A program made the translations under genes and the position numbers. Below the pieces are notes generated by a model. That model was not told where the DNA came from and did no database searches. It saw only the letters and a program-made list of their open reading frames with translations. Of a DNA stretch of 64,000 nt, positions 32,071 to 45,300 are shown piece after piece (within the stretch, counting starts at the first letter, position 1; each line of letters opens with the position of its first letter). The stretch is from Trochalopteron elliotii (Eukaryota; Chordata; Aves; Passeriformes; Leiothrichidae): NCBI GenBank assembly GCA_024734555.1, contig JANPWX010000162.1, forward strand, positions 282,472 to 346,471. Direction: 5' to 3'.

Positions 32071-33750
32071 CTGTGAGCTGATGTGAGACCCTCAGCCAGC
32101 CCGAGGTGTTCAGTGAAAACTCTGACAAGACACTCCCATATCCCACCCTCCTGTCTGGTACAGCCTCAAGCTCCTGGCTGGATTTCAGATTTCCCCTGTG
32201 CCCTGTAATCCCCATTTTAGGGGGCATCCTCTCTGCCAGACTGCACTCCTGGGGCCCCACAGCACCTGGGGCTCCATGCCCTCATCCCAATGGACAACCC
32301 CCATGTGCCTTTCCGTTGGGACAGTCGTGGGTTGTGCAAAATCAAGCTGATTTTTTCCCAGAATTTTGTTTGGAAAAAATTTGCCTGATGCTGTCACAAG
32401 ATGTTTCACCATTGCTGAATCAGCTGCTTTGATTTTTCAATTTGAATTTTTTTGTTTTTTGGTTTTTTTTTTAGTTTCCACATTTCCTTTGTCTTGGAGT
32501 CAACAGCCTCACAGGGAATTCCAGTGGCCCTGCTTTCCTGGGGATTATGCCAAACCTCCATGCCCCAGGACCCTGTGCAGAAGCAGCAGAGTCCCACAGG
32601 ACAGCACCATTCCTGGACAGCTGGGTGACGTGTCCTGGGGAACATAAGGTGCCAATCAGTGTCCCCATGTGCACCATCTCTGTCGTTAGCCATCTTTCAA
32701 CATCACTTAGCACCAGCGTGCCACGACCCAAAGCCACACTCTCATCTCCAGGCTCCAAATTTCCAGTTCAATCGAGCATCCCACTGAATTTGCTTCAAAA
32801 GGTTCCAGACCAACCCCCTTGCCTGGACCCCTGCACCAAGAATGTGTTTATCACTGCTCTTCTCCTCCCAGTGTGACACCAGTGGGCAGCTCTGCCCTGC
32901 TCAGGTCACACAGCATCTACAGAGGAACCAAACCTGGACAGTGCAGCCCAGAGGGAAATGGTGTGGATTTCATGTATCCTAACATCATCCCAGAGGAAAA
33001 AACACTTCTGGACCCAGGATGGAGAAAGGAGAAGCTGGGACAGTGCCAGGAACTGGCTAAGAAAGGCCCAGAGGAGCCAGTGACCTTCACGACTCCAGAG
33101 CATCTGCCTTGGGCGTCACTGTTACCATTGACCCTCTGCCAAGCAAAACTGGGGATTTGGAGCTCCAGCACCAGTGGAAAGCAGTGCAGAATCTATGGAA
33201 TATTTTCTTAGCAGGACTCATTTGTTTCTGTTAGAGATGCTGGCCCTGGATGGATACACAGCCAGTGGCACTCAGGGTTGTCTCCATGTCCCTGCAGTGT
33301 CCCAGGGGACTGAGAATGGGATGGAGCCTGGTCCCTCAGGGTCAGGCCCTGGTTTTGCACCCTGTGCTCCCATCTGGTACATTCAGATGCTCCCATTTGG
33401 AATCACTGGGGCACAAAACCGGACACTGAACCCGGGGACACGGAGACACTTATTACAAAACCTTTTGTTTGGGCTTCAAGCTGGAAAAACACTCAGTTCA
33501 CTCCGAGTTCTCCTCCAGGCTGTGTCATGTGGGAACCTCCCTTGGCCTCCACTCGGGACTCACTGCCCAGAGGGTCTCCTCCTGCCAGTGGCACAATGCT
33601 GAGCCTGGCCAGAACCCCCTGCCTTGGCAAGGGGGCACTCCCTTGCTTGGGCACAGGTGCCAGGAGGCTTCCAAGGTGCTCAGGAGGGGACTGGCACGGT
33701 TACTACACTCAAGGGATCCCAACTGTTATGCCAATCATTTCTCCATGTTA

Positions 33751-33839
33751 GACCCAGATCCTGGGAAACAGACCCAGACCTGGGAATAGATCCAAACCTG
33801 GGGATCAGACCTGATCCAGGGATCAGACCCAACCTGGGG
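33751..33839 (+). repeat. Degenerate 18-20-bp tandem repeat
   Basis: About five copies of a unit like GACCCAGACCTGGGAATCA, with drift in unit length. Confidence 0.8.
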
Positions 33840-36800
33840 CATGTTGTTGCCTTCTAGGAAGTGGTGGGTGCATGGCAGCCCCAGTTTGGGCAGGTGCTGG
33901 GCATCTGCTGCAGGTGCCACACTGCCACACTTGGCATTTCTGAGCAATGAAACATGGGGAGAAAATGAAATCGACCTATTCAGACCATTTTTCTAGAAGA
34001 CAACCATAAAAAAAGCCCCCCAAAAAAACCAGAAGAGAAAAGATGCCCAAAGAACCCTTCAGCCTGCAATAGGTGTGGGAAGAGGGCAAGGAAAAGCTCT
34101 GGAGGCAGCAATGGCAGAAGGCAATGCCCAGGGAGAGTGAGCTGACAGTCCCCTCCCTGCCTCGAGTGGCTGCAGAACCCACTTGGGACAGGCAGCACCA
34201 GCCTCATCCCTACAGAAAAAACCGGGATAAGCAAAGCTGGTTGCGATTGCAGGGGTGTCTCAGAGAGACGTGGGGTTTCACAGGATCCCAGCCCATCCCA
34301 GCTGCCCTGGCAGGGCTCAGCCAGCGCCCGGCACGCCCACGGCGTGGCCGGCTCCCGGGAGCCTTCCTGCGCAAGCCCACGGACATTTTCCACCGCTTTT
34401 ACAGCAAGAGCATTAAAATGCTGTTTTCCGAAGGCTCGGCACGTTGAAATGTCAGGCCCTGGGTGGAATGTGGCGGGGGCGCGGTGGGAGGAGGGCTCTG
34501 GTCGCGGCTGGGCGCCAGGATCCCCCCATCTGAGCTGGCCTTTGCCCCCAAGGGAGGCACCGGGGGCTGCGGCCGCCTCCATCCCCCGGAGCGCTGCGGG
34601 CAGCGGTGAGCGGAGGCGGCTGGTTCGAGGAGCCCTGGACAAGGTCCTGCCCCTGCACTTGGCTCCCGGCACTGTCTCCTGCCCACTGCCGGGCTCCTTT
34701 TGTTGGGAAGTTACGGCTGCCCCTTCCCACGGCCCCCGCTGGGCTCTGCCAGGCCCGGACCGTGGCCCTGATGAGCCAATGGAAAGCAAATTCCGTGCAA
34801 GGCCAGTGTCCCACGGCCTCCGGCCGCTCCTGCCCGCACCAGCCCAGCGCCACGGCGCCAACGCGGTGTGCGGCCGGGCAGTGCGGGTGGTGAAGTGGGA
34901 AGGTCAGCACTCTCCTCCCGGAGCATCCGGAGATGGCCAAAGGGCCACTTGGCGGCAGGCAATGTCCCCTCTGCGCGGTGCCAGCACACACCGTGCCCTA
35001 GGGATGCTCCCGCACCCAGCCCCTGTGGCAAACTCATCTCCGGGCATGGCTGGTGTCTGCTGCTCACTTCTGGACAGCCCTGCTCGCTGTGGGGCAGCCA
35101 GGCCTGGGGAACATGTCCCCTTAGGAAGTTGGTGGGAGCAGGGATACATCCCAGCTGGCCAGGGCAGTGTGTCCTAGCACTACAGGAGTGGTGAGTGCAA
35201 GTGAGGCTGGGGAGGGGGACACAGGGGCTGTGCAAGAGCAGCCAGGACAGGGTTGGGAAAGCAGGGAGAGCCCCGGGTGTCTCCCCAGCACAGCAGCCAC
35301 ATGGCCTGTGTCAGGGCAGTGGGGCTAATTCAGGAGCTTTCAGCACCACCCAGAGAGGTGTCCGACGCTTTTATTTATAAACCCACTGGCTCGTGCACAG
35401 CTCCAGCCTCTCACATGCAGGAAAAAGCCCATCGGAGCCAAGACAAACAGAGCCAGCAGCATCCCTGCACAGCGGGAGGCAGCGCTGAGCGGGCCAAGGA
35501 TGCTCCGGCTGGACGGCCCGGCCCTGGTGGCCAGAGGTGGCCGTGCCCTGGCCCCACGGCCCCGGGGCCAGGCTCCAACAGCACCGGCTGCCATGGCATC
35601 CACGCAGGTGCCCTTTGTGTGCTGGCTGTGCAGGGGCCCTTTGGAGCAGGTGGGGGGATATCAGTGGGATCCTGAATGCTGCTCCCAGTACAGGGGATGC
35701 TGCTCGTGCCCAAGGGCAGAGAGGGATGTGAATTCCCACAGCTGCCATCAAGAGTGAGGGTGAGGTCCAGTCCTGTGTGAGGGGTCAAAAGGGCTGTCCC
35801 TGGATGGATTGCCCCAGCCCTGGCTCCAGCCCCCAGCAGCGTGGCAACAACTGGGTTATTGTCAGTGTGTGCCAGGGACATGAGTGTGACAGGGAATTCA
35901 ACAAACCCAGTGCTTCCTGCTGGTCCCAGCCCAGGCTAATCCCATAAGATGCCCCGTCAGCACAGCCAGCAAGGAGAGACAGCAGCTCCTGCCCCTCCCC
36001 ATCTCTCCCAAGCACCATCCAGGGGCAAAGCAGTGCCATGGCCCTAGTGTGGCCCTAGCAGTGCTCCTAGTGGGCCCAAGGTGGATGCAGACAAAGGCAC
36101 TGCAAGAGCCAGCTCCAGCTCCAGCTGCTCTGGGGACTCGGCTAATGGGGTCCATTTGCTGGGTAGTTCTTGGAATAACAAATTGTATCATCCAAAAAAG
36201 CAAAACCACAAAAGGGGATCAGCTTGCAGCTCGGCTCACAAAAGCCCCTTGTCTGGAGGCCCCCTGCGCCCCCCAATCTCCCAGAGAAAACTCAATTTAA
36301 CCAAAATAAACAGCACACCCAGCCCTGTGCTCTCACGCTCCATGGCAAACTGTGGAGCGACGTGGATCAACCCAACCCTGCAGTTGACAAATGCCATCAG
36401 CTGGGCACCTGGCTGTGCCACACAGTGCTGGAGCTGCTGACCACTCCCCTGGAGTGCCATCCAGCCAAAACTGAGCTGGCTGGTGCTCAGAGGGCTCTGG
36501 CCATGGTGCAGACCCCAGTGCTGTTCCATCTCCCAGTCCATCCCAGTTAGCGGCGAGCACATGGAGGGAAAGGGCAGGAACAGGAAGGTGAAGCCATGGA
36601 TTTCCCTTCAGCGGGATGGAAGTTGAGGGTCGACACCTGCTAAACCCTCTAATTCCCCTACTCACCCCTGCCAGCTTCCTGGCAGGCTGGAGCCCACTGA
36701 CCTGGCAGGAGGTGGAAGTTTGGAGCAAACAAGGTTCTCAGCATGGCAGGGATGATCCCAGCCTGCAGCAGAACCAGCTGGATGGACCCACTGGCTCCCT

Positions 36801-37639
36801 CTGGTTTCTAACTCCCACAGGGATGTCCCATGTCTCCTCTCATTCCCCAGGGTCACCCAAGGTCACGAGCTCCTGTTTGCATCCTAAGAGGACACAATGG
36901 CTGAGATGCTCATCTGGGTCCTGTCCTGGCAGGCTGTGAGAGGGGGAAAGTTGAAGGGAGGGGAGTTACAGCCCTTCCCAGTGGGTCAGGTCTCCAGAAT
37001 GATGGGATTTTTTGAGCTATTTCTCTAGTTGGTATTGGACCCAAAGGACTAAACTCCATCCCAAGCTAAGAGCCCTCCAGCAGCAGCCCTGCAGAGGTCC
37101 TGCCTTTGGGAAGGTGCCCCTGCCATGCCCCCGCAGTAGTGGACAGATGTTTGCTTCTCCCACGGCTCTGGTCTTCACATGCAGGGCAGGAGCACCAGCT
37201 CCCAACCCTTGTCCTCACACTGCTTCAGCCCCCAGCCTCAGTCAGGTATCCCCAGCCCCAAAAATCACTTGAATTATTGGCAATCTGAGCAGTTCTGCTC
37301 AAGTTTTGGACTAGGTTCCACCTCTGAGCCAGCTGCTACCAGCCAGGGGACTCAAGCAAACAGCCTGTGATGCCCACAGGTGCAGGGACAGCACTGGGAT
37401 GGGAACAGTCACAGCCTTCACGGAGCTTTGGGGCCAAACACACCTGGACTCCCACAGCCCCTGGGAGGATGAGATGGGACTGCCCCATGCCTGGCTGTTT
37501 CCCAGACGGTCACTCCAGCATCTCTTCCCAGCTGGATGCCCCCGGGAAGCCGAGCTCGGGACCGTGGGCGACCCCGCCGTCACGGCCCATCTGCCGCGGG
37601 TAATTCCCCGCCTGCCCGGCAGCGCTCTGGCTGCATTCC

Positions 37640-37880
37640 TGCCCTAAGTACCGCGGATTTGCTGTGCTTTATGAAAAACGAGAAGAATGTTTTAAATGAA
37701 ATTAATTCTGACGAACCCAAGATTTCATAAAAGCACTGCCTGGGCATGGTTTGGCACAGGCCTGCTCTTGTTCGCTCTAGTGCCTCCCTGGGGGGAGGAA
37801 AATACCAGGCTTGGCATAAAATAATTACAGACTCCTTGTACAGCTCAATTTATGGCTGCTTGAGAAGTGCTGGGGTCTTG
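37640..37880. other. AT-rich intronic island
   Basis: Non-repetitive AT-rich DNA (TTTTAAATGAAATTAATTCT, GGCATAAAATAATTACAGAC) between GC-rich flanks. Candidate conserved non-coding element. Confidence 0.25.
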
Positions 37881-38534
37881 TCCTGGCCCGTAGCTGATGG
37901 TTGGCAAATGACATCACGTGTGGTCTTTACTGGACGGTTATGGGAGGTGCAATGGAAAAGACCATCAGCACTGGGCTGTCGGAGCAGTGCTGGACACCTG
38001 AGTGTCCCACACCAGACCTTGAGGGGTCACTCACACTGCCACATGAGCTGACACTTCCCAGCACAGCACAGTGTTGGCACGGACAGGGTCCATTCGTGGT
38101 GTGGACGTGTCTGTGCCGGCGGTGGGAAGGAGCAGAGGATCGGGAAGCGGGCACGGAGCCACTGATGCTCGGCGCGGCCCCACCAGCTTCCTTTGGATGC
38201 AGACAGAGGAACTGCTGTGGCCCTGCCCGGCTCTCCCTTTCATCTCGACTTTAAAAAGCCACTAAATTAAAACCATAAAGGCACCCAAGCCCTGAAGCGA
38301 CTGTGCTGTCCCGCTGGCCCCCGCGCCGGGGGATGCTCAGCAGGACGCGGCGCTCGCGCGCAGCAGGAGCAGCTCGCAGGGCCCTGACCTTGTTATTTAT
38401 GTAACATAAAGCTCTTTTCCTCTGTTCACGCACTGCCATGAGCCAGATGCTGAGACCCCCACAACGTGACCCTCAGGGGTCTGTGAGCCCATGGCAATCA
38501 CTGGGCTTTGGGGTCCTGGAGCTGCTGTGAGGGG

Positions 38535-38717
38535 CAGGGGGTTGGCCCAGCTCCAACAGTGGAACAGGCTCCCTGGGGATGTGATGGAGTCAGAATCACT
38601 GGAAGTGTTCAAAAAACAGACGTGGCACTTCACAGCACGGCTTAGTGGGCATGGGGTGTTTGGTTGAAGGTTGGACTTGATGATCTTGAGGGGCTTTTCC
38701 AACCTTAATGATTCTGT
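38535..38717 (+). mobile_element. CR1 LINE 3' fragment, plus orientation
   Basis: Typical CR1 3' text: GAACAGGCTCCCTGGGGATG, then GGTTGGACTTGATGATCTTG, then CTTTTCCAACCTTAATGATT at the end. 5'-truncated and non-coding. Confidence 0.85.
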
Positions 38718-41700
38718 GTGCCTGCAGTGCCTGGGCACAGACCTGGTTTGGGGTCTGTCCTTGACCCAGGCTGCCCACCCTGGGGCTGTGAGCTTTGCTC
38801 TCCAGGGTTATCAGCTCAGCCCTACAGGGCCCAAAGCATCTGAAATTAAAGGCAAAGCACAGACAAAGGTATCGCCACTGTAATCCAAACCCAGGCCCAG
38901 GTCAGGATCTGCCTGTGGGTTGTGAGTGCCAGACTGGCAATATCAGGAAATATGAAGAAATAGCAATAAAAGTCGTCTTGTTCTTGTCCGCTGGCTCACA
39001 ACACATGGAGCGGTGAGAAATACCTTTCTGCAGTCGTTGACAATGCATGTTTGAGGCTGGAAATATGCTCCTCTGGCAAAAACCCACATATTTAACCCTG
39101 GTGGGCACCGGCAGCTCACCCTGTGAGTCCAGAGCAGGGCTTCAGGGAGGGCAGTGGAACTTCGCAGCCTGCCTGGGCACAGCAGCTCAGGAGATGCTGC
39201 TCTGGCCGCTGACATGGAGCAGGATGTGAGGGTGATAAGTGTTGAGTGTTGAAATGAAAGCTACAGTGAGAGCAAAGGACCTGCTGCAGCTCTGTGCCGT
39301 GCCAAGCCTCCCGCCGCCTTATCAGTGCTTCCCTGAGAACGATGGCTGTGTTGTCCTGACATTAAATATTCTCCTTGTGGTGATCCATATCTCCTCCATT
39401 TCAGTCGCAGCACCCGAACAGTCCAGCCCTGATGCACACCCTGGATTCACACTCTCGGCCCTGGAGCAAAGCCAAAATCTCCAAAGGAAAAATGCAGCCA
39501 GAGCTTCCAAGTTTTGTGGTGAAACCACATGATTTTGATGGGAAGCCATAAATCAGTCCCAGGCTCTCTCAGCCTCCGGTAACTTCTTAAAACAAACCTG
39601 GGCTGAATTCTGGGTCTTGTAATGAAATCTGAAAGCAGGTGAATTGGCCACAGGGCTTGTGCATCACCACAAGTGAGTGCATGGAGCAGCCTCGACTGCT
39701 CTGAACAGCCCCAACTCATCTGAGTGGGTTCAACTATCCCACAATGGTGGGGCACAACCAAAGCATCTTCCACCTTTTTGGTATCCAAGGACAGAAGTCC
39801 TTGAGTGCTGCCCAATCCCTGCAGCACTGCTGAGACCTTCCCAGCCCTGGGGGAATGGACACCACTCCAACAGACAGGGAACACCCCAGCAATGAGATGG
39901 GCAGGACCTGCTGCTCTGCCCTGCCAGGAGAATGGGGAAAGGGGTAAAATCCTCGTGTGGCTGCAGGGGTGGGGGCAGTTCCCTGAGGTGGTCTGGCCTC
40001 AAGGCCGTAGGTTTCGGCACAAAACAAAGTGAAGGCTCTTATTTGGCTAATGTGCCTCCAAAGAAAGGCTCTATCCTTGTTTGCTCCCACTGCTGCATTG
40101 TCTGTGTATAAAGACAGGGAAAGTTCTCATCTGATACGGCAATATCATCTCGCCCATCTGGACAGGGCTCTTTACAAGACCCTGCTTTAGAATTTAGATC
40201 CCTGGGAACTTGGAAGGCAGCAGTGAAACAAAAACCCTCCACCAGAACAATAAAGAGGCTCTCAGCGACAGCCAGAGCTCTGTGGGGCAGGCACAGGAGC
40301 GCTACGAGGTCCCAGGGGTCCGGCATTGCCAGGCTGCCCCCGTGTGCAGCAGGTTTGCAGAAATCTGCTGGTTTGGGGCAATTTCTGGGGCTACATCCTG
40401 CCTGGGAAAGGCCAAACTTGGGCTGAGAGTGCTGCAAGAAATAAGGACTTAGTTTTTTGGTGCAAAACAGCCAAGCTGGGCAAGGCATTGCGTCGGCCAC
40501 TGCATCCACAGCAGGTGGACATTGAAGTCATTGTCCTCCCCCCTGACTGCTCCCTGCCAAGCCCTGTCCTGGATGGAGGCGCCTGGAAGAGCCTCTGAGG
40601 ACAAACATCTCCAGATGGGCCAGCGGGATGGGCTCGGCCCCAGGGAAGGTCACAGAGACCAGACCTGGCTGCTCTGCAGATTTTGGCTGCAGTTGCTGCC
40701 TGTGATCTGAAGCTTCGCTTTGTGAACTCAGCTGACACTGGGGCCAGAGGCCATGGGAGCAGTCTGTGGCTACTGGAATGAGGGGACAGCAGACACCCTC
40801 ACACTGACACCTTTGGCTCCTTTTTAATCTCATCCCATTTTTGATAGGACCCATCTCCCACCTGCAGCCCCCAGCCAAGCCCGGGAGTGCTGCAGGGAGG
40901 CAGCAGCCATCAGGAGCCCCTGGGATGCTCCTGTGAGAACATGAGAGAAACGTGGCTTTGGTGAAGAGTCCAGCTCCTGCAGCTCTGTGGGGCAGACAAG
41001 CAATGCCCAGGGATGAGCCAGGTTTTTGGGGAGCAGAGTATCACATCCCACCAGCTGCGCCAGCCCCTGCACCCCCCCGGCCCCGTGCAGATGTTTCCCG
41101 GAGCGCTGCCATCCCTCCGGCCCTTCCCGGCCGGGATGGATCCCATTGCTTTGAAGTCTGCAGCCGATGCGCAGGGTTATGCAGCCAGAGCAGACAGCCC
41201 TGGGGAAGAGCCAGGCGGCCAGGGATGTGACTCAGGAACGGCTCCGGTGACAGGGGGAAAAGGAAAAGCGGTTTATTATGTCTGTGCCGGCGTCCAAGTC
41301 GCCAACGCAGGGAAGCAACATGCAGCTGAGCCCAGAGCAGGAGGGGAGAGCTGGGGGGCTGGTGGTGTGGGGTGTCACCCCCACCTCACCAGCCATTCTG
41401 AAGGTCCCAATCCCACTGGATTACTGCAGGAAACAGCGAGGTTCTAGCAGCACCCTGCCCTGCTCCCCAAATATCCAGCACAGGCAACGTCCAGCACAGG
41501 GAACCCTTGAGTGCAAAAGAGGGAATGGGCATTTGTCAATGTCTCCGCCCCTCCCCGCCTTTGTTAAGGCAGTTAATTACCCTCTCTAATTAGCTGTGAC
41601 AAAGTGCATGAGGGGCTGGGGATGCTCAGAGTCTAGCATGTGCCCAACAGAGTCAATGGCCTGCACCCTCTCCCAGAGGGAAAAAGGTGGGATGGAGAAA

Positions 41701-43839
41701 CTGAGGGAAGACAAATGCAATTTGGTGTCTTTTTATCCCTTCCCATTCTGAACTATGAGATTTTATTGTCACAGATATTTTCTTTAGTGGAGAGGAATGG
41801 AAACTCTGCTCCTTCCTGCGCTGTGGACAAGATGAAATAGGAGACAATGACAGAGGGGTGTGTGGGGACAGGCGGGACCGGCCCCACGCCCTCCCCACCG
41901 GGTTAATGCCTTTTGCAGGTGCCACTGCCCAAATCCCCTTAATCCACCATTGTCATGGAGTATGAGGAGCCCGGCCACTGCCGGCCATGGCACCCAGGGC
42001 CTGTGGAGGAGGTTTTGTCCCTCACATCACAGACCCAGAGAGCAGACAGAGCATTAAAACCAGGCAGTTTCATCTCCACCTTCCCTGGAGAGGCTGCACC
42101 GCCCGCCAGCAGCCGAGCACTTGGATGCACCATGCAGCGCCGGCGTCCTGTGATGGATCAGCACTGAAAACAACACCCTGCTAATCTGCCTCCCCAGCAG
42201 CCATAAAACTGTCTTCCCAGTTCCTTTGGAGAGGATTTACAGTGGTTCAAAGCATCCTGGAGCAGCCAGCAGAGGCGAGAGCTCCCCGCGGGTGCTGCCC
42301 CCACACTGGGGGCACCTTGTGGCATTGAGATGATGCCCCTGTATCTTGGCCCCCAGCCACTCCACTTGATTGTCCTCAAACTAATGCTCCTAAACGGGGA
42401 CTTGGCAGCTCCCCAGAGCAGGTCAGTGACCCCAGGGTCATTCCTGACCCTAAGAGCTCCTCATTAAGGTCCCAGCACCCCCCAAAAAGACCCCTCTCTG
42501 GCCTGTTCCTGTGCCCTACACTGAAAGCAAACAGGGCAGGCTCTGCCCCAATGGGGACAGCTGGTCTGTAGCTGTGATCACAGCCTTGGTGACCATCACT
42601 CGAGGGACAGCACTTCTCCCAGCCATGGGCTCACCATGGCTGCTCACCAGCCCTGGGGCTTTCTGGGTGTGTGACCTGGGGGCTCTGAGTCATGACCCCC
42701 GGGCACAGCCCATGCTGGGCCCCTCTGGCACCAGGAAATCTTCCAGCACTGGGCACAGGGAATGGGAGTGCTGCCCCTATGCTCCCCCTGCTCCGTATCC
42801 AAGTGGGAAACCAAAAACCCAATGCAAGGCGAGCTGTGCTGAGCCCCTGCCAAGAGCCACGGACAGAAATATCCTTGATTTCACCAAGGTGTGAATAACT
42901 TTTGACACTTCTAGGGCTTATTGCCTTAAAAAAAATCCCCCCGCAGTCCCCATTCACACTCGGCAGGACTGTGTTTCATATGAATGGAATATATGAATCA
43001 CTGCAAAGAATTTAAATGCTTCCCTGTACAAAGAAACGCTCCCTCCCCGCCTCTGTGGCCGGGCTCTGCACAGCCTAAAACAAAGGCATGGCAGGAGACG
43101 GGACAAATCCCGATCACCAAACTGCTGCCTCCTTGGACAAGGGCAGCCTGGCCTCTCAGTTTGGCCCAGTGCAGTGGGGCAGAGCCTCCACCACCTATTT
43201 CAACCTACAACCAACTGCCCTGGCCACAGCACTTGTGGTTTCCAAAATCCCAATGAGCCCCTGACAGCTGCTGGATTCACATCTCTGTGTGCTGTTTGCA
43301 TTTCGCCTCTGCTCCTGCTTCTAAGCCCCAGTTTTCAGATTGGAATAGGCAAAGAAAATTGCTTTATTGACATTCCCCTGCCCAGTCTGACAATCCACCG
43401 CCCCACTGCTGGGAGATGGGGTCAGCTGGGCTGACAGAAACCAGGCGAGTCTTCCTGCAAAAACCTCTCCCATTTTTTAGCAGTTTGGGTTTTGCTGTTT
43501 CTTTTCCCTTTGGACAACAGGGCAAGGAGGAAAAATGTAACTGGAAGCCTGGTGCAGCCCCGCTGCGTTTCCAGCTGTGATGTTTCCCCTGGCATCGCTG
43601 CCTCGGCTCCACACACACAGTTGTGTCCAGAGCCCCAGCGGAGTGAGGAAAGCCAAAATGGGACTTCAGGCACCTGGGTTACACTGGTCCCTAAAAGAGC
43701 AGGCACAGGACAGCCCCTGTGCCCCACCACAGCACTGCCCCTACCCAAGGGGCTCTCAGCCACCAGCCCTGCTGCCAGGTCTGTGTCCTAAATTCGTAGG
43801 ATCCGGCTCTGAAAGGAGCCGCTTTGTTTCCCAGTATCC

Positions 43840-43985
43840 CTCGCAGACGGATCAAAACTGCATTTTTACAGAAGCAATAAAAATCCCAGGAATTCACCGG
43901 CCTTATGATTTATTAAACATGTTCCTTATAGCAAAGCTGCCCATAGATGAGAAATATCTCCGGTAGGTTATTGCCTGGCCTGGGG
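43840..43985. other. AT-rich island near the proposed COL8A2 promoter
   Basis: AT-rich, non-repetitive (CTTATGATTTATTAAACATG), about 0.7 kb from the proposed first exon. Candidate regulatory element by position and composition. Confidence 0.25.
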
Positions 43986-44429
43986 CTACCGTACAGGGGG
44001 GATCTTTCCTGGCTTATTGGGAATGTTCAAAGCTGGAGAACCTGGTAGCTCAGTAGCCAATTAACAGCAACATTCTTAAAAAAATAAGCACCTTGTGCTT
44101 TCCCAAGGTTTTTGTGGAAGGCTCCACAGTGCCAGGACCCAGGAATGGTGCCGGTACCCGGGTGCAGATGTTGGGAGCTGCGGGAGGGGACAAGGCTCCA
44201 GGCAGGGCTGGAGCAGTGAGTGCCAGCAGTGGCTGTCCCAAAGGTCACAGCACTTTCCCCAAAACACTTTTGTTCTCACAAACATATTTCCTAACAGCAG
44301 AAAGAAAGGGCTGGGCACTGGCACCCGCAGAGGCTCTGGGGAGGATTCCCAGGGAACGGGACGTGACCGAGTTGGGTCAGAGGAGGGAGAAAGGATGAGA
44401 AAAGGTAAAGTAGAGGAAAGCAGGCTCAG

Positions 44430-45300
44430 ACCTGCTCGAGGAGGGATGGCTGGAGCGTCCTGCGGTGCTCCTCGGGGAAAAGGCACCAGAACAGCGGGAC
44501 TCGTGACTGGGAAATCCACGGGATCAACTCCCGCCCGAGCCCGGCGCAACCCGCGGGGGATGCGCAGGCGAGCGGGACCAGGAGAGGGACCGGGAGCGGC
44601 GGAGCCCTGACCCCATCCCGGCGGAGCGGCGCGGACCTTACCTCACCTCCCCTCGGCGCGGCGGAGCGGAGCGGAGGGCAAGGGCGGCCGNNNNNNNNNN
44701 NNNNNNNNNNNNNNNNNNNNNNNNNNNNNNNNNNNNNNNNNNNNNNNNNNNNNNNNNNNNNNNNNNNNNNNNNNNNNNNNNNNNNNNNNNNNNNNNNNNN
44801 NNNNNNNNNNNNNNNNNNNNNNNNNNNNNNNNNNNNNNNNNNNNNNNNNNNNNNNNNNNNNNNNNNNNNNNNNNNNNNNNNNNNNNNNNNNNNNNNNNNN
44901 NNNNNNNNNNNNNNNNNNNNNNNNNNNNNNNNNNNNNNNNNNNNNNNNNNNNNNNNNNNNNNNNNNNNNNNNNNNNNNNNNNNNNNNNNNNNNNNNNNNN
45001 NNNNNNNNNNNNNNNNNNNNNNNNNNNNNNNNNNNNNNNNNNNNNNNNNNGCGGAGCGGGGCCGCGCCGGGGAGGGCTGCTGCGATTTCTCTCTTTTCCC
45101 TCTTTTTTTCCTCTCTCCCCTCGGCGGTCCCAGCCCGGCCGCGCTGCTCTTTCCTCCGGCGCAGGAGGGAGACTGCGCGCACCGCACCCCCGAGAGCGCG
45201 GCCCCTGCCCCCGCCCCCCCGGCCCCTCCTCGCCACCCCACGCGGGACAGGGGGCCCGTGGGCACGGCCTCCCCCAGACCCGCCTGCCTTTCCCGGAGCA
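44430..45300 (-). promoter_or_regulatory. COL8A2: CpG island, probable COL8A2 promoter and non-coding exon 1
   Basis: Very CpG-dense DNA on both sides of an assembly gap. On the minus strand two overlapping donors occur at its downstream side: GTGAGG at 44641-44646 and GTAAGG at 44635-44640. Either could splice to the acceptor at 24302. TRAPPC3 cannot use this island because its 5' end lies to the right of the window, and no other gene was found nearby. Assignment to COL8A2 is an inference; the start site may lie in the gap. Confidence 0.5.
44691..45050. other. 360-N assembly gap in a CpG island
   Basis: N run flanked on both sides by GCGGAGCGG-type repeats, a typical failure of sequencing in GC-rich repetitive DNA. 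Confidence 0.95.

Larger units (their letters stand above)
24301..44640 (-). other. COL8A2: Probable COL8A2 intron 1, about 20 kb
   Basis: On the minus strand an acceptor (TTTTGTCTGCAG) ends 16 nt before the COL8A2 ATG, so the first exon is non-coding and lies to the right. The first good CpG island with minus-strand donors is at 44.4-45.3 kb. Between them no protein-coding exon was recognised. The DNA is GC-rich with scattered AT-rich islands, a few minisatellites and two CR1 fragments. If a closer first exon exists, part of this stretch is intergenic. Confidence 0.5.

Noticed and set aside
34618..34634. GGTTCGAG-like T-loop word suggesting a tRNA
   Set aside because: No acceptor stem, D arm or anticodon arm can be folded around it.
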